Assembly (NCBI GenBank): GCA_022036555.1
Contig: CM039120.1
Span: forward strand, 14,833,291 to 14,897,290
DNA: 64,000 nucleotides
From: Microstegium vimineum
Taxonomy: Eukaryota; Streptophyta; Magnoliopsida; Poales; Poaceae
Direction: 5' to 3'
Positions 45,721 to 56,445 of the stretch are shown piece by piece; the stretch's first letter is position 1, and every line of letters begins with the position of its first letter. The notes under the pieces are model-generated. The model did not search any database, was not told where the DNA came from, and saw only the letters and a list, made by a program, of their open reading frames with translations. The translations under genes were made by a program, and so were the position numbers.

Positions 45721-45817
45721 AAAAGACCTCTTGTGTCTATTTGCAATGCATGTTTATTCGCCATGGGGTCAGAATTGAATGCATATTTAAATGCCTATCC
45801 TTTATTAGATTTCCACG

Positions 45818-48800
45818 ATGACATCTCCAAGCAACAAGGATCAAGCACAAGGGTCTGTTCACACAGAACAGACCCCAGGGTCCGACCCCACGGAGCAAGT
45901 ACAAGATACCCATCAAAGGGGGCAAGGCGTGGAGTCGTCCGACCCCACGGAGCAAGTACAAGATGACCACCAAACGGGGCAAGTCCTGGGGTCGTCCGAC
46001 TCCATTGAAGAAGAAGAAGAAGGGAACCAATCAACTCCGGAGAACACTTGGTGCCCTAGCGACGACTTCGAGCGGATCGAAGTGAGGAAGGCTCGAGAAC
46101 AATTTGAACGTGAATTACGCCATGACCCTGATTATGATGCAGAAGCAGAGGAGGAAATTATATGATTTCATGTTTTTATTTAATTACATGTCTATTAAAA
46201 CCATCACCATTAAACTCACAATGTTTATATTCAAAGGGCATTGGCTTAGATGGAAGAGTTGATGTCACAACGTGCCGAAGACGCACCCGAACCGATCGCA
46301 ACGATGAGCAATGAGCCATCAAGGAAAAGGAAGTGGAGCGGTGGAAAATGAGGCGATAGAGGATTGAAAAAGTTTCCAGACGACGTATATGCCATCTTAG
46401 AAGTCAGCTCAACCGGGCAGCCCACAGCTCCTTTGGAGGCCCTATCCAAGTACCGGAACACAATTGATTTTTGTGTTAGGGACCTTCTTGACGTCACTAA
46501 CAAGACCTGGGCCATTGTGTCGGAGGATGACAAGACAAGAATTTGGGAAAAAATGAAGACGAGGTTCCAGTTTCCTCGAGCCATCCTAGATGCACTGATA
46601 AAGGACTATACCTTGAAGCAGGCTGCGATCAGTTTCCGAAACTGGAGGTCCGACTTGAATACCAAGTTTGCAAAGAAAGGGTTGGACCCTACAACAACGT
46701 ACAAGATTACTAAAGGCCAGTGGGCGGTCTTTCTAGAGCAGAGGAAAGAGGCAGAATTCATAGCTCTGAGCGAATCCAACTCCGCTCTCGCAAAGAAGAA
46801 TAAGTACCACCACCGTCTAAGCTCAGGTGGTTATCAGCGTCAGGCTCCCAAATGGCAACAAGAAGAGGCTGCTAAGAAGGAGAAAGGGTTACCGGCGCTG
46901 TCCGAACAAGTTAGTGAAAGGTCTGCGAATTGGATTCGGGCTAGAAAACCAAAGGAAACCGAGAGCGGTTTGTCCTTTGATGACCCTGAGGTTGAACAAG
47001 TAGCAAAGAACATCTTTGCGGTGGCAGCCAAGCAACAAGAAGGTAAATTCAAGCCACGAAGAGAGAGGGACATCCTTAGCGAGGGCCTGGGTAACCCTGA
47101 GCATCCTAGCCGTGTTCGAGGCGTGTCATCCAAGGAAGGATGGAAGGAGGGATTCGACCCTCAGTGGGAAGGCGAGTATAGGAAACGTGATCGATACAAG
47201 GAAGAAATGGCTAGCTATTGGAAGGAGGAGGCTAAGAAAGAGTTCACAGAGTTTATGGAGAAATTGGTAGACAATCCTCCTCCTGAGTTGATGCAGAAAC
47301 TGGCGACTACGGTCATGTCAAGTCAACAAATAATAAGCACTCAGGCACCCCAGATGCAGCTAGTCCCAGTGGTGTCCCAGCAGACCGTTGCCGAGGTACC
47401 AAGCAGTGTAGCGTCTGCTGGGAATAAGGTTAAATATCCGGTTGATGACATTGTTACTCCAGTGGCTTGCTCCCTAGTCATAAGATATGGCATTAGCAAT
47501 CACCGTATAAGGGAAGTAGCCACAAGCAAAGCGATCCCAGGACGCAAGTACCACAGTGCTGACATTCCTGAAGACTACTGCAGAGTAGAAGCATCGACCG
47601 TCGTCCAAGGATATGAGGACGAGATTTTAGACATCCCCGGTCCCGAGGACATTAAGAAACTCGGACATGCCATAAACAATTTCATTCTTTGGCCTCGGCG
47701 GGACGTCCAGCTAAGGGAGCCGCCACCGTCCTCGCAAGAGATAGCAGTTGAGGAGTCATCAAGACCGACTGATCCTCTTCCAAACCCACCACCATCACCA
47801 ATCCAGTCTCATTGGAGCCCACCTCGGTCACCTCCGCCACATCCATCACCTCCACCACCTCTGTCACCTTCACCACAGTCATCACCTCCGCCACCTCCGT
47901 CACCTACACCACAGTCATCACCTCCACCATAGTCATCTGCACCACAAACATCACCTCTGCCACCTCCACCACAAAAATCCACACCTTCCCCACAACCCAA
48001 AGATCCTAAACAAACACCGGATCCACCAGCGCCGCCAAAGAAGAAGTTTCCTATCCCCAATTTGATTTTCCAATTCGAGCCAAAGAAAAAAACAGCTGGC
48101 ATGACCAGATTTTTGAGAGAAATTGGGGAAAACGCACTAGTCAAGTCCTCGAGTTGTCTGAGCTCACGAAATCAGCGCAGCCGGTGCCTAAGGTAATACC
48201 TTGCAAATTCAAGGTGCCAACTTGGAAAGACTACAAGTCTGTGCCTAAAAACTATGTGGTGGGAAAGCCTCTACTAAGCTGGGAGAAACTCCAAAAGGTC
48301 CCAAACAATGTCAAAAGGATGCATGACTAGTACATGAGAGCCTCTTCTGCTGGCATTCACATCATCAACGTGTCTATACCACATAAGGCGTTTCAAAGTG
48401 ATCATAATCTGTGCATGATTAGCTTTGAAGACATTTGGTTGATGATGAACCTCGAGAGACTAGACGTACAGATAATAACGACGTTTGCATTGTAAGTGTT
48501 ACATAGTTATACATGCATTGTAGTTGCAAATGTTCAATATCTGATATATGCATGTGCCTTGTAGAATGCTATTTGATGAGAAGGAGCAGGCTTACGGTAC
48601 GGACCTCGATTGTTTTGTCGAGGAAAGGATTGTCTATCTGAACCCAATTGATATATGTGAAGAAAGGCACACATTCAGAATCGGGGAAGACAACGACAAT
48701 TTAAGAGGTTTAGAAGGTCAAGCACGGGCCAACAAAAAGAAAAGTTTGCAGTTTAAATTTGAAGCCAAGTACTCCTTCTACATTTCAAAGTGTATGAAAA

Positions 48801-49616
48801 AGTATCAAGACAGGAAATCGATAATGGCACCGTACAACTTTGGGTAAGTACGAGTTTGGGTAGTGGCACCGTATAACTTTGGGTGATCAAACTACATAAT
48901 ATTTGAATGCACAAATGTATCATGAATTTGATTCATGCAGGGACCACTGGATCTGCGTCATCATTTATCCTAAAAAAGGAAGGGTGGTGGTATTAGACTC
49001 TACAAATTACCCAACATCAAGCTATGGACATTTCATTGAGATGCTAGAGATGTAAGTTGAGATATGACGTATACTTTTGCATTATGAGATTTTAAGAATA
49101 ATTAACATGGTGATTGTATTCGAGTTCGTAGGGCATGACGGTTTTATATAATGCACGGTGAAAAGGTTGAATCGAAGAAAAAAGAAAATGAACCATTGGA
49201 AGTTATATATGACTGGCCGGTAAGTATGAAAAGTTACTCTTATGAATACATATCATACATGTACTATGTGGATATACTACGTGTGTGAGCATCTATATAA
49301 AGAACCACTATAATTTTATGTTTTATAGTGCCACAAGCAACCACCAGGATCTATCATGTGTGAATACTACATGTGCGAGCACATGAGAGGAGGAGACACA
49401 ACAACTATGAAGAAACCTTCCAAGAAAAAAGTCAAGGCGACGACCATCAACGAAAAGACATTGTACGCCATAGTTGAGGACGTGTGCCTTTTCCTCATCA
49501 AACAAGTCATCTCAAGTGTAGGGAAATATCATGATTATGAGAGTGAATTAGCCAAGCCCAAGTACGAAGCGCTAACAGAGGTTTATAGCCTAAATCTTAC
49601 TCGGTCCGGATTTTAG
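45818..49616 (+). pseudogene. CACTA 1 second gene: Transposase_24-like, Pro-rich, Ulp1-type C48 protease; broken
   Basis: A first exon (45818-46165) encodes an acidic Gln/Thr-rich stretch. The main exon (about 46246-48491) has a Transposase_24-like region (YRNTIDFCVRDLLDVTNKTW, FRNWRSDLNTKFAKKGLDP, HRLSSGGYQRQ), a charged linker, a VDDI-type DUF8039 region near KVKYPVDDIVTPVACS, and a long PPPSP stretch. Later exons with good GTAAGT donors carry a Ulp1-like SUMO protease: HWICVIIYPKKGRVVVLDS (His and Asp), QPPGSIMCEYYMCE (Gln and Cys). Stops: TGA 46349, TAG 47930, TAG 48328 (in place of Trp in MHDWYM). A frameshift lies between about 48060 and 48140. Family members are thought to act as accessory DNA-binding or deSUMOylating proteins; that role is inferred. 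The end is TAG 49614-49616. Confidence 0.8.
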
Positions 49617-49884
49617 AGGACAAGTCCAAACTCTTAATGTATATAGACCTGTAACTTTATGTGCGTGAGTGTGAGACTCATGTATATAATATGCCATACA
49701 CTTGTAACTTTATTGCGAGCATGGTACTTTGAAGAAAGAAATCTATGTATGAGATATTTAATTTACATGTTGCTATATATTTGAACACCATCCAATAAGG
49801 TTAATTAGTTTTAATAACAATATATATGTATATATTAAATAATACAATAATATATATAAAATACCAAAAAATTAAAACTGGAAA

Positions 49885-50030
49885 ATCATTTCCACAAGCG
49901 GTTCTCTTAGTGAACCGCCTGTGTAAATGGCGGTTCTCAAGCAACCGCCAGTAGAAATGTTCTACTGCCCCCAGCGCCGGTGGTTCGGGGAAACACCTGT
50001 AGAAATGCGTTCCGAACCGCCTGCATAGTC
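49885..50030. repeat. CACTA 1 right subterminal array
   Basis: Seven motif copies (CAAGCGGTTCTC, GAACCGCCTGTG, GGCGGTTCTC, CAACCGCCAGTAGAAATG, CACCTGTAGAAATG, GAACCGCCTGCAT and others) lead to the terminus GTGCTAGTG at 50046. Confidence 0.8.
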
Positions 50031-50049
50031 AGGTTTTGTGCTAGTGTTT

Positions 50050-51010
50050 ATTTATTCTCATTGAAGCAGCTGAAACGGAGTATTATGATGTAGCACAGTT
50101 GTTTCATCAAATCTTTTACGTATTATATATTTGGATCAATATTATATATATATATTTTTTGGTTCACTATGGATCTATAATCCGATAGCCTGTAGTATGA
50201 TTGATTGCTTCTCGGGAATATATATCATCGTCAATACGATTTGCGCACCAAATAATATTCCCTTTCCCTTTGTGAAGAACGGCAACAAGTCCGGCTGGGG
50301 AAAGTGGTACGGTGGAGGATCTTTGTCATCATTTCACATAAGCAATTGATTTGTTATGCGAGCTAGTGTGTCATGTGTGTGCAAAATTGTGCACGCAAGC
50401 AAACTAGCAAAGGCGTGTAGTACCTTCGTTCCTTCAATTCGCGCGTCATATCTCTTTACGTACGTGTTCCAAACATAACACTTGCTTGCTTCTTGCTGTT
50501 TCCTTGCTGTGTAGGCCGGTGCTGCTATGATTGCTAAGTACTTATATATATATTATAGCTAGATATAAACACACATACGTATATATAATAATATCGTTGG
50601 TTTCTAGTGGCATACGTACGTACTACTATCCGGCCGGATTGGGTGGTGTACGTGATTGACGACGATCCATGGCGCCACGTACAAAGATATATATGCTGCC
50701 GCCGCCGTTGTGTCGTGTCCCGGGCGAAAGTTCGCTAGCTCATCACAGCAGCTCGGTCCGATTGTACACACAAGAGACGACGCGCCAGTTAAGACGGACG
50801 GAATGGTGGTGATATGGAACTGAGATAGATAGATATATAGATGCATGGTGCAGTGTCCCTCTTAATAATTATGAGTACTGCTGTATATTCTTGGGCAAGA
50901 CGCGTACGTGAATAATCAATCATCATCACGTAATAATCACGCATCATGCGATCGTCACCGGCCGCCCAGCAAAATAACGCGACGCATGCATGCAATACGA
51001 AACTAACTAA
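50050..51010. other. Spacer between CACTA elements, nothing recognised
   Basis: AT-rich with ATATAT runs and a few CGTACG-rich spots. Short open frames have no recognisable content. Confidence 0.5.
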
Positions 51011-51260
51011 CACTACTACATAGACTTTTAACCCCGATTGAGAAAGACCTTTAGTTCTAGTTTTCTCACCCGGCTAGGAAGGACCTTTAGTCCTGATTTT
51101 TTCAACCGGGACTAGGAATCCGGATTTATATAAGGCTCCTTCCTTTTTCCCAACCGAGACTAGAAATCCGGGACTAAAGGTCCCTTTCTTTAGCCCCAAG
51201 GTACCTTCCTTTAGTCCCGGTTGGTGGAACCGGGGCTAAAAGTCCCTTCCAGACCTCCGC
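51011..51260 (+). mobile_element. Third CACTA end (partial)
   Basis: CACTACTACATAGACTTTTAACC is followed by inverted copies of CCGGGACTA(A)AGGTCC / GGACCTTTAGTCC, the classic subterminal motif of another CACTA family. No matching right end is visible in the window, so it is truncated or runs past 64000 with CACTA 2 nested inside. Confidence 0.6.
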
Positions 51261-51289
51261 ACTGCCTCACACGCACGAACCATCCCACC

Positions 51290-51395
51290 ATCTTTTTTAT
51301 AATTTGGCCATATTTTTTGAAAGAATCTCACAAATAGACCCCTGGCGGAAAGATTTCAGAAAATGGACCCTTAGCTCGGCGCCACCATGGCTGGC
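51290..51395. other. Flank with CTCGGCGCCA motif, continued at 60326
   Basis: The target of CACTA 2. Joining 51395 to 60329 restores one sequence with at least eight copies of CTCGGCGCCA / TGGCGCCGAG within about 200 bases (51375-51385 and 60326-60483). It looks like the array of another repeat, possibly of the element that starts at 51011. Confidence 0.5.
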
Positions 51396-51414
51396 CACTA
51401 CTACAGAAACGACA

Positions 51415-51667
51415 ATCACTGCCGGTTTTATTTGGGCCGGCAGTGATGCCTCTTCACTGCCGGTTCAGGTTCTGACAGGCCCCCAATTATTGGGGGCAGG
51501 GGCTGAACCGGCAGTGAAAGACCACATCACTGTCGGTTCGTGGCTTGAACCGGCAGTGATGCCTCTCGGCCCTATCACTGCCGGTTTAAGCCACCAACCG
51601 GCAGTGATGTGGTGTTTCACTGCCGGTTCGTGGCTCCAACCGGCAATGATGTTGTGTACAATATAAA
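51415..51667 (+). promoter_or_regulatory. CACTA 2 left array and TATA box
   Basis: About nine CACTGCCGGTT / AACCGGCAGTGATG copies in both orientations are followed by TATAAA at 51662-51667. Probable promoter of the transposase gene. Confidence 0.65.
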
Positions 51668-52049
51668 GCACGCGATCTCCTCTCTCCCGCCTCTGCCCAA
51701 CAGTACAGAACAGTGCTCGGAGCTCCCTCTCTCCATTGTTGCGGCTGGTGGATTTCTTGATCTCCATTTTTGGCTCCTCTTCACTCTTGGATCCTCATAT
51801 CTTCTTGCTCTTGGTTAGTAACAAGCATAATTCTTTAGAATTGTTGGTTTATATTATTTTTGTGTGTAAATCTATAGTTTAGAGCTATGCTAGTTTTCAT
51901 GATTAAGAAGGGAGATGTTGCAATTTGTGTCAATTTTTTGTACCTTTTAGATCCAAAAGTATTTAGAAAAATTGTAGCACTTTGTTTTTATTGGATAATT
52001 ATTGTATAATCATTGAGTAGCTAGGTTTGAATGATTCCTCTCGAAAATT

Positions 52050-54591
52050 ATGGATAAAAATTGTAAAGCCAATGCTGGGGACTCACATCTTGTATTTTGT
52101 CCATGCAAAGACTGCAAGAATACGAGAAAATGAGGCGACATGGAGCATATACGTTTGCACTTGATCACAAGGGGGTTCATGAGAAACTACACGATTTGGA
52201 CTTTGCATGGGGAGGTTGGTCAAAATGTTAATGATAATGTGCCCATGCCTAGTGTATCCCTGAATCCATTATTGCCTGTTCATGAGTACACAGAACATGT
52301 GCCTACCAATGATGATGTGTTTATGAATACATTAGTTGACGACACTGAGGAAAATGATGGCATTTCACAGCTTCTACATGATGTGCATGGGGTATTCCTT
52401 AGTGCTTCACAGTTGAAAAAACTGGAGATGATGAGAAAGGATGCAAAAACACAATTGTTTCCGTGCTGCCCAATAAGCAAACTGGAAGCCAACATCATGC
52501 TATTGAAGTTCAAATCAACGAATGGGTTGAGTGATAAAGGCTTCGATAACTTGTTAGTTATACTACATAAACTGTTCCCGGAGACCGAGTTAGCAGAAAA
52601 GAGTTACCTTGCGAAGCAAATGATTTGCCCAATTGGCCTCGAGGTTGAGAAAATCCACGCGTGTTTCAACGACTGCATATTGTACCGTGGAGAGAAATAC
52701 AAAGACTTGGGTGCATGTCCCAAGTGTAAAACTCCCCGATACAAGCAAGGGCCATCAAATGATGGAAGCAAAACCAGAGGTAAAGTCCGTGTGGTATTTT
52801 CCTATAGCTCCACGAGTGCATAGGTTGTTTGCAAATGAGAAGTCAGCCAAGCTGTTGCGTTGGCACGACGAAGAGCGAAAGAAAGATTCAATGATGAGAC
52901 ACCCCGCCGATGGGTCGGACTGGAGGACTATCAACACTATGTTCTATAAGAACATCGGTGGAGAGGTAAGGCATCTGTGGTTTGCTTTGAGCACGGATGG
53001 GATGAACCCGTTTGACCAGGTGAGAACCAATCATAGCACTTGGCCAGTGACACTATGTATATACAACCTTCCACCCTGTCTTTGTATGAAACATGCATAT
53101 GTCCAGATGCCATTACTAATCCAAGGACCAAGACAACCTGGTAATGATATTGATATGCTTCTAAAACCAGTGATCGATGAACTACTACAGATGTGGGAGA
53201 CGGGTGTGAAGGATGTCTGGGATGAGTACAAAAAAGAACATGTCACGGGAAAGACTGTACTTATTGCTACAATCACTGACCTACCAGGGTGAGGTTCCTT
53301 GTCTGGAGAGAAGACAAAAGGATACACTGGTGTGTGTCGAGTTCTTGGACGAGACTGATGCTACACATCTACCAGAAAACAGGAAGATGGTCTACAAGGG
53401 ATACCGTAGGTTCCTACGTCGTGATCACCCTTACCGTAGGAATATAAAAGATTTTAATGGGACTACTGATAAACGTGGACCTCCAAAGTATCGAGACGGG
53501 AAACAACTGCTTCAACAATTAAGCAAACTCACAAATGTTGTCCTTGGGAAGGGGGACGGAGCAGTAGCAGCGCCAACCGATAGTATCTGGAAGAAAAAAT
53601 CAATCTTCTGGAAACTACCTTACTGGCCACTTTTGAGTGTACGTCACTGTCTTGATCCAATGCACATAACTAAAAACGTGTGCGGTAACACACTTAACAC
53701 GTTGATGAACACCGGGGGAACAAGCAAGGATTCTCTCGCGACACGCTTGGACATGCAACACCTGGGCCTCAGGAAGGAGTTGCACCCAGTAACTCTTGAG
53801 AATGGCCACTTGAAACTTCCGGTGGCATCATGGACACTGAAAAATGAGGAAAAAGAAATGCTTTTTCTTTCTTCAACGATCTTAAAGTACCGAGTGGCTA
53901 CTGTGGGAACCCGAAGAGGCTAGTTAACATGAGAGAACTTAAGTTTAACTATGGTTCTATGAAGGCCCATGACTATCATGTCATAATGACTTAGTTGCTC
54001 CCAGTTGCCCTGCGAGGTATCCTCCCTGACAAGGTCCGCGCTCCAATCATAAAGTTGTGTTCGTTCTTCAACACGATCTCTGAAAAGGTCATTGAAGTGG
54101 ACAGGCTAGACCGCCTGAAGCAGGAGATAGCCGAGATTATATGCAGGCTTGAGATGCATTTCCCACTGACTTACTTCGACATTTCAGTGCATCTACTTGT
54201 TCATCTTGTGGATCAAATAAAAGCCCTTGGCCCAATGTACCTACACCAGATGTTTCCTTTCGAGAGGCTCATGAAAGTTTTTAGGCGGTATGTTAGGAAT
54301 AAATTCAGACCAGAAGGGAGCATGGTAGAAGGATGGTCAACAGAGGAGTCTATTGAGTTCTCCACATATTATCTGGACATCAAGCGGGTCAGAGTTCTAG
54401 TATCTCGTCATGATGGAAAACTAGGGAGCAAAGGAATAATAGGTGAGAAAGCTGTCAAAATAGACAAAGTGGTCTCCTTCAGACAAACACACTTCGTTGT
54501 TCTCCAGCAGGCCGACGGTGTGATGGCATACATTGATGAGCACAAAGCTATGTTAGAAGATTTTCAACTTCTATTCAAAATTTTGGAGTAA
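52050..54591 (+). pseudogene. CACTA 2 transposase (tnp2 type), broken and without DUF4216
   Basis: From ATG 52050 the Transpos_assoc domain (CPCKDCKNTRK, GFMRNYTIWTLHGE) has TGA at 52131. The Transposase_21 core follows: GLEVEKIHACFNDCILYRGE, CPKCKTPRYK, LRWHDEERKKD, RHPADGSDW, WFALSTDGMNPF, YNLPP, GPRQPGNDIDM, VRHCLDPMHITKNVCGN. The frame shifts near 52783 and near 53290, the latter with loss of the GLGSLSG...TGC part, and again before 53995. DUF4218 is present (MTQLLPVALRGILP with TAG 53992 for Gln; ALGPMYLHQMFPFERLMK; EGSMVEGWSTEESIEF). The frame stops at 54591 and no DUF4216 follows, unlike CACTA 1. An intact protein would catalyse excision and insertion. Confidence 0.85.
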
Positions 54592-54826
54592 TTACAAAGG
54601 GGTAATTGAATTTTAAACCCTTATTCAAATTCAAAATGGAATTCAAAAACTATAAAGAATTAGACCTTGAGTGTATAAGCAATAATGTAGAGCTCCTCAA
54701 AACTAGCAAAAGCTATGTTGGAAGATTTTCAACTTCTATTCAAATTTTTGGAGTAATTACAAAGGGGGTAATTGAATTTTAAACCCTTATTCAAATTCAA
54801 AATGGAATTCAAAAACTATAAAGAAT
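54546..54826. repeat. 115-bp direct repeat at the end of the transposase gene
   Basis: 54546-54660 and 54711-54826 are nearly identical (AGCTATGTT(A/G)GAAGATTTTC to CTATAAAGAAT), offset 165 bases. The first copy includes the last codons of the gene, so the second holds a duplicated gene tail. Confidence 0.85.
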
Positions 54827-54965
54827 TTGAATATGCTCCTTCAGCAAAAGTTGTAGAGAATTAAAAATTATGCAACTTCTATGTTTGGAGTTTTTCAAGT
54901 TCTAGTAAAAAATCAGGAGTAATTTGAATTCTAAAGTAAAGGGAAAATTTTTAAAAAATTACATA

Positions 54966-55183
54966 TTAGTGCCGGTTAGTAAGGAACCGGTAGTAATGTG
55001 CCCCGATCACTGTCAGTTCTATCTACCAACCGACAGTGATGTCCTCTAATCGCTGCCGGTTTAAAATAACCAGCACTGATGCCTCCACATCACTGCCGGT
55101 TCTTGTTACAAAACCGACAGTGATAGGGGACATCACTGTCGGCTGGTATCTAGAACCGGCAGTGATGAGGCTGAGTATATAAG
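54966..55183 (+). promoter_or_regulatory. CACTA 2 internal copy of the subterminal array, with TATA
   Basis: Eight to nine copies of the CACTGCCGGTT / AACCG(G/A)CAGTGATG motif, in alternating orientation, lie between the two genes. TATATAAG (55176-55183) follows 10 bases after the last one. Probable promoter of the second gene. Confidence 0.65.
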
Positions 55184-55189
55184 GAAAGG

Positions 55190-56440
55190 GCACGGTCTAA
55201 AATTTTCAGAATCGCGCCCATTCCACACTTAGCCATTTCTGCTCGACGCCGCCCGAGCTCCAGCCCGACGCCGCCGCTCGACGCCACAGTAGGAGCTCCG
55301 ACGACGCTCGAGCTCGTCACCGCTCCTGCCCGACGTCGCCACCGCCCGACGCGCCGCCTCCGCCGACTCCCAGCGCGCCAACGCTCCCCGCCAACGCCCA
55401 AGCTCAGCCAGTGCACGCACCGCCGCCGCCCGACGCTGAGCTCCTCGCAGCAGGAGGCTCCCCGCCGCCGACGCTCCCCGCCGATGCAGCAGGAGCTCCC
55501 GCAGCTCGAGCTCGACTTCGAACCACCCTACATAGGTGCATCGATGCCGCCATAGGAGCTCCTCGATGGCGCCGCTGAGATCCTCACGCTGCCACCCCTC
55601 TCTCGGTGAGCTGCCCCTTAGGTGTTCGACACAATGTCCATAAGGAGCTGCTGGGAGGAGGAGAGGAAGAAGGAAGAGGAGAGGAATGATGGAGAGGAGA
55701 GAGGAAGGAGAAGAATGGAGAGGAGAGAGGAAGGAATAAGGAGATAGAGAGTTAGAGAGTTAGAGAGAGATAGAGATTAGAGAGAGAGAGATTTAGAGAG
55801 TTAGAGAGATATAGAGATTAGAGAGTTAGAGAGTTAGAGATTTAGAGAGTTAAAGAGTTTAGAGAGTTAGAGAGTTAGAGAGAGATAGATTCTTGTATAT
55901 ATGAGATAGAGAGATAGATATATAGAGATTAGAGATTTAGAGAGAGATTGGAGATTAGATAGATAGAGAGAGAGAGATATATATTGATTCACTCATGCTT
56001 GTATATATTGATAGAGAGATATAGATAGAGAAAGATAGCTTAGATAGAGAGATATAGAGAAAGATATGCTTGTATATATGATTCACTTATGCTTGTGGAG
56101 ATGCATGACTTACCCATAGAAATAGATAGATACACTTATGCTTGTATATATGTCATCATCCTATGCTTGCATATATGATTCACTTATGACTTATATATAG
56201 CTTGTAAACCCCCCTATCACTTATGACTTATGATTCACTTATGACTTATCACTTATGCCTTATATAGAGAGATAGCTTGTATATAGAGATGTATAACATG
56301 GCTTTAGAGAGATAGAGATAGAGAGATAGAGATAGATGGTGAGATGTATAACATGACTTGTCTATATACTTATCTATATTTTGTGGAGACACATTTTGTG
56401 ACGATGCATGATTTGTCTATATACTTATCTATATAATCGA
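55190..56440. repeat. GC-rich leader then GA/TAGA microsatellite in CACTA 2
   Basis: 55190-55620 is GC-rich and probably the leader of the second gene. 55650-56360 is dominated by GAGAGTTAGAGAGATAGA-type simple repeat with TATATGATTCACTTATGCTTG units. No coding sequence seen. Confidence 0.7.
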
Positions 56441-56445
56441 AATTC

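Larger units (their letters stand above)
39421..50046 (+). mobile_element. CACTA transposon 1 (10.6 kb)
   Basis: The left terminus CACTAGTAGAAAAAC and the right terminus, reverse-complemented CACTAGCACAAAACC, are flanked by the 3-bp duplication TTT (39418-39420, 50047-50049). Subterminal arrays use the motif ACCGCCTGT / ACAGGCGGT at both ends. Two genes in the + direction, a tnp2-type transposase and a Transposase_24/Ulp1 gene, are both broken. A third copy of the array lies between them at 44697-44827. Non-autonomous by sequence. Confidence 0.94.

Noticed and set aside
50131..50349. 72-codon + strand frame between the CACTA elements
   Set aside because: AT-rich, no domain, and no conserved neighbours.
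55740..56100. Possible satellite or CRISPR-like spaced repeat
   Set aside because: It is a simple GAGA/TAGA microsatellite with no constant repeat-spacer period.
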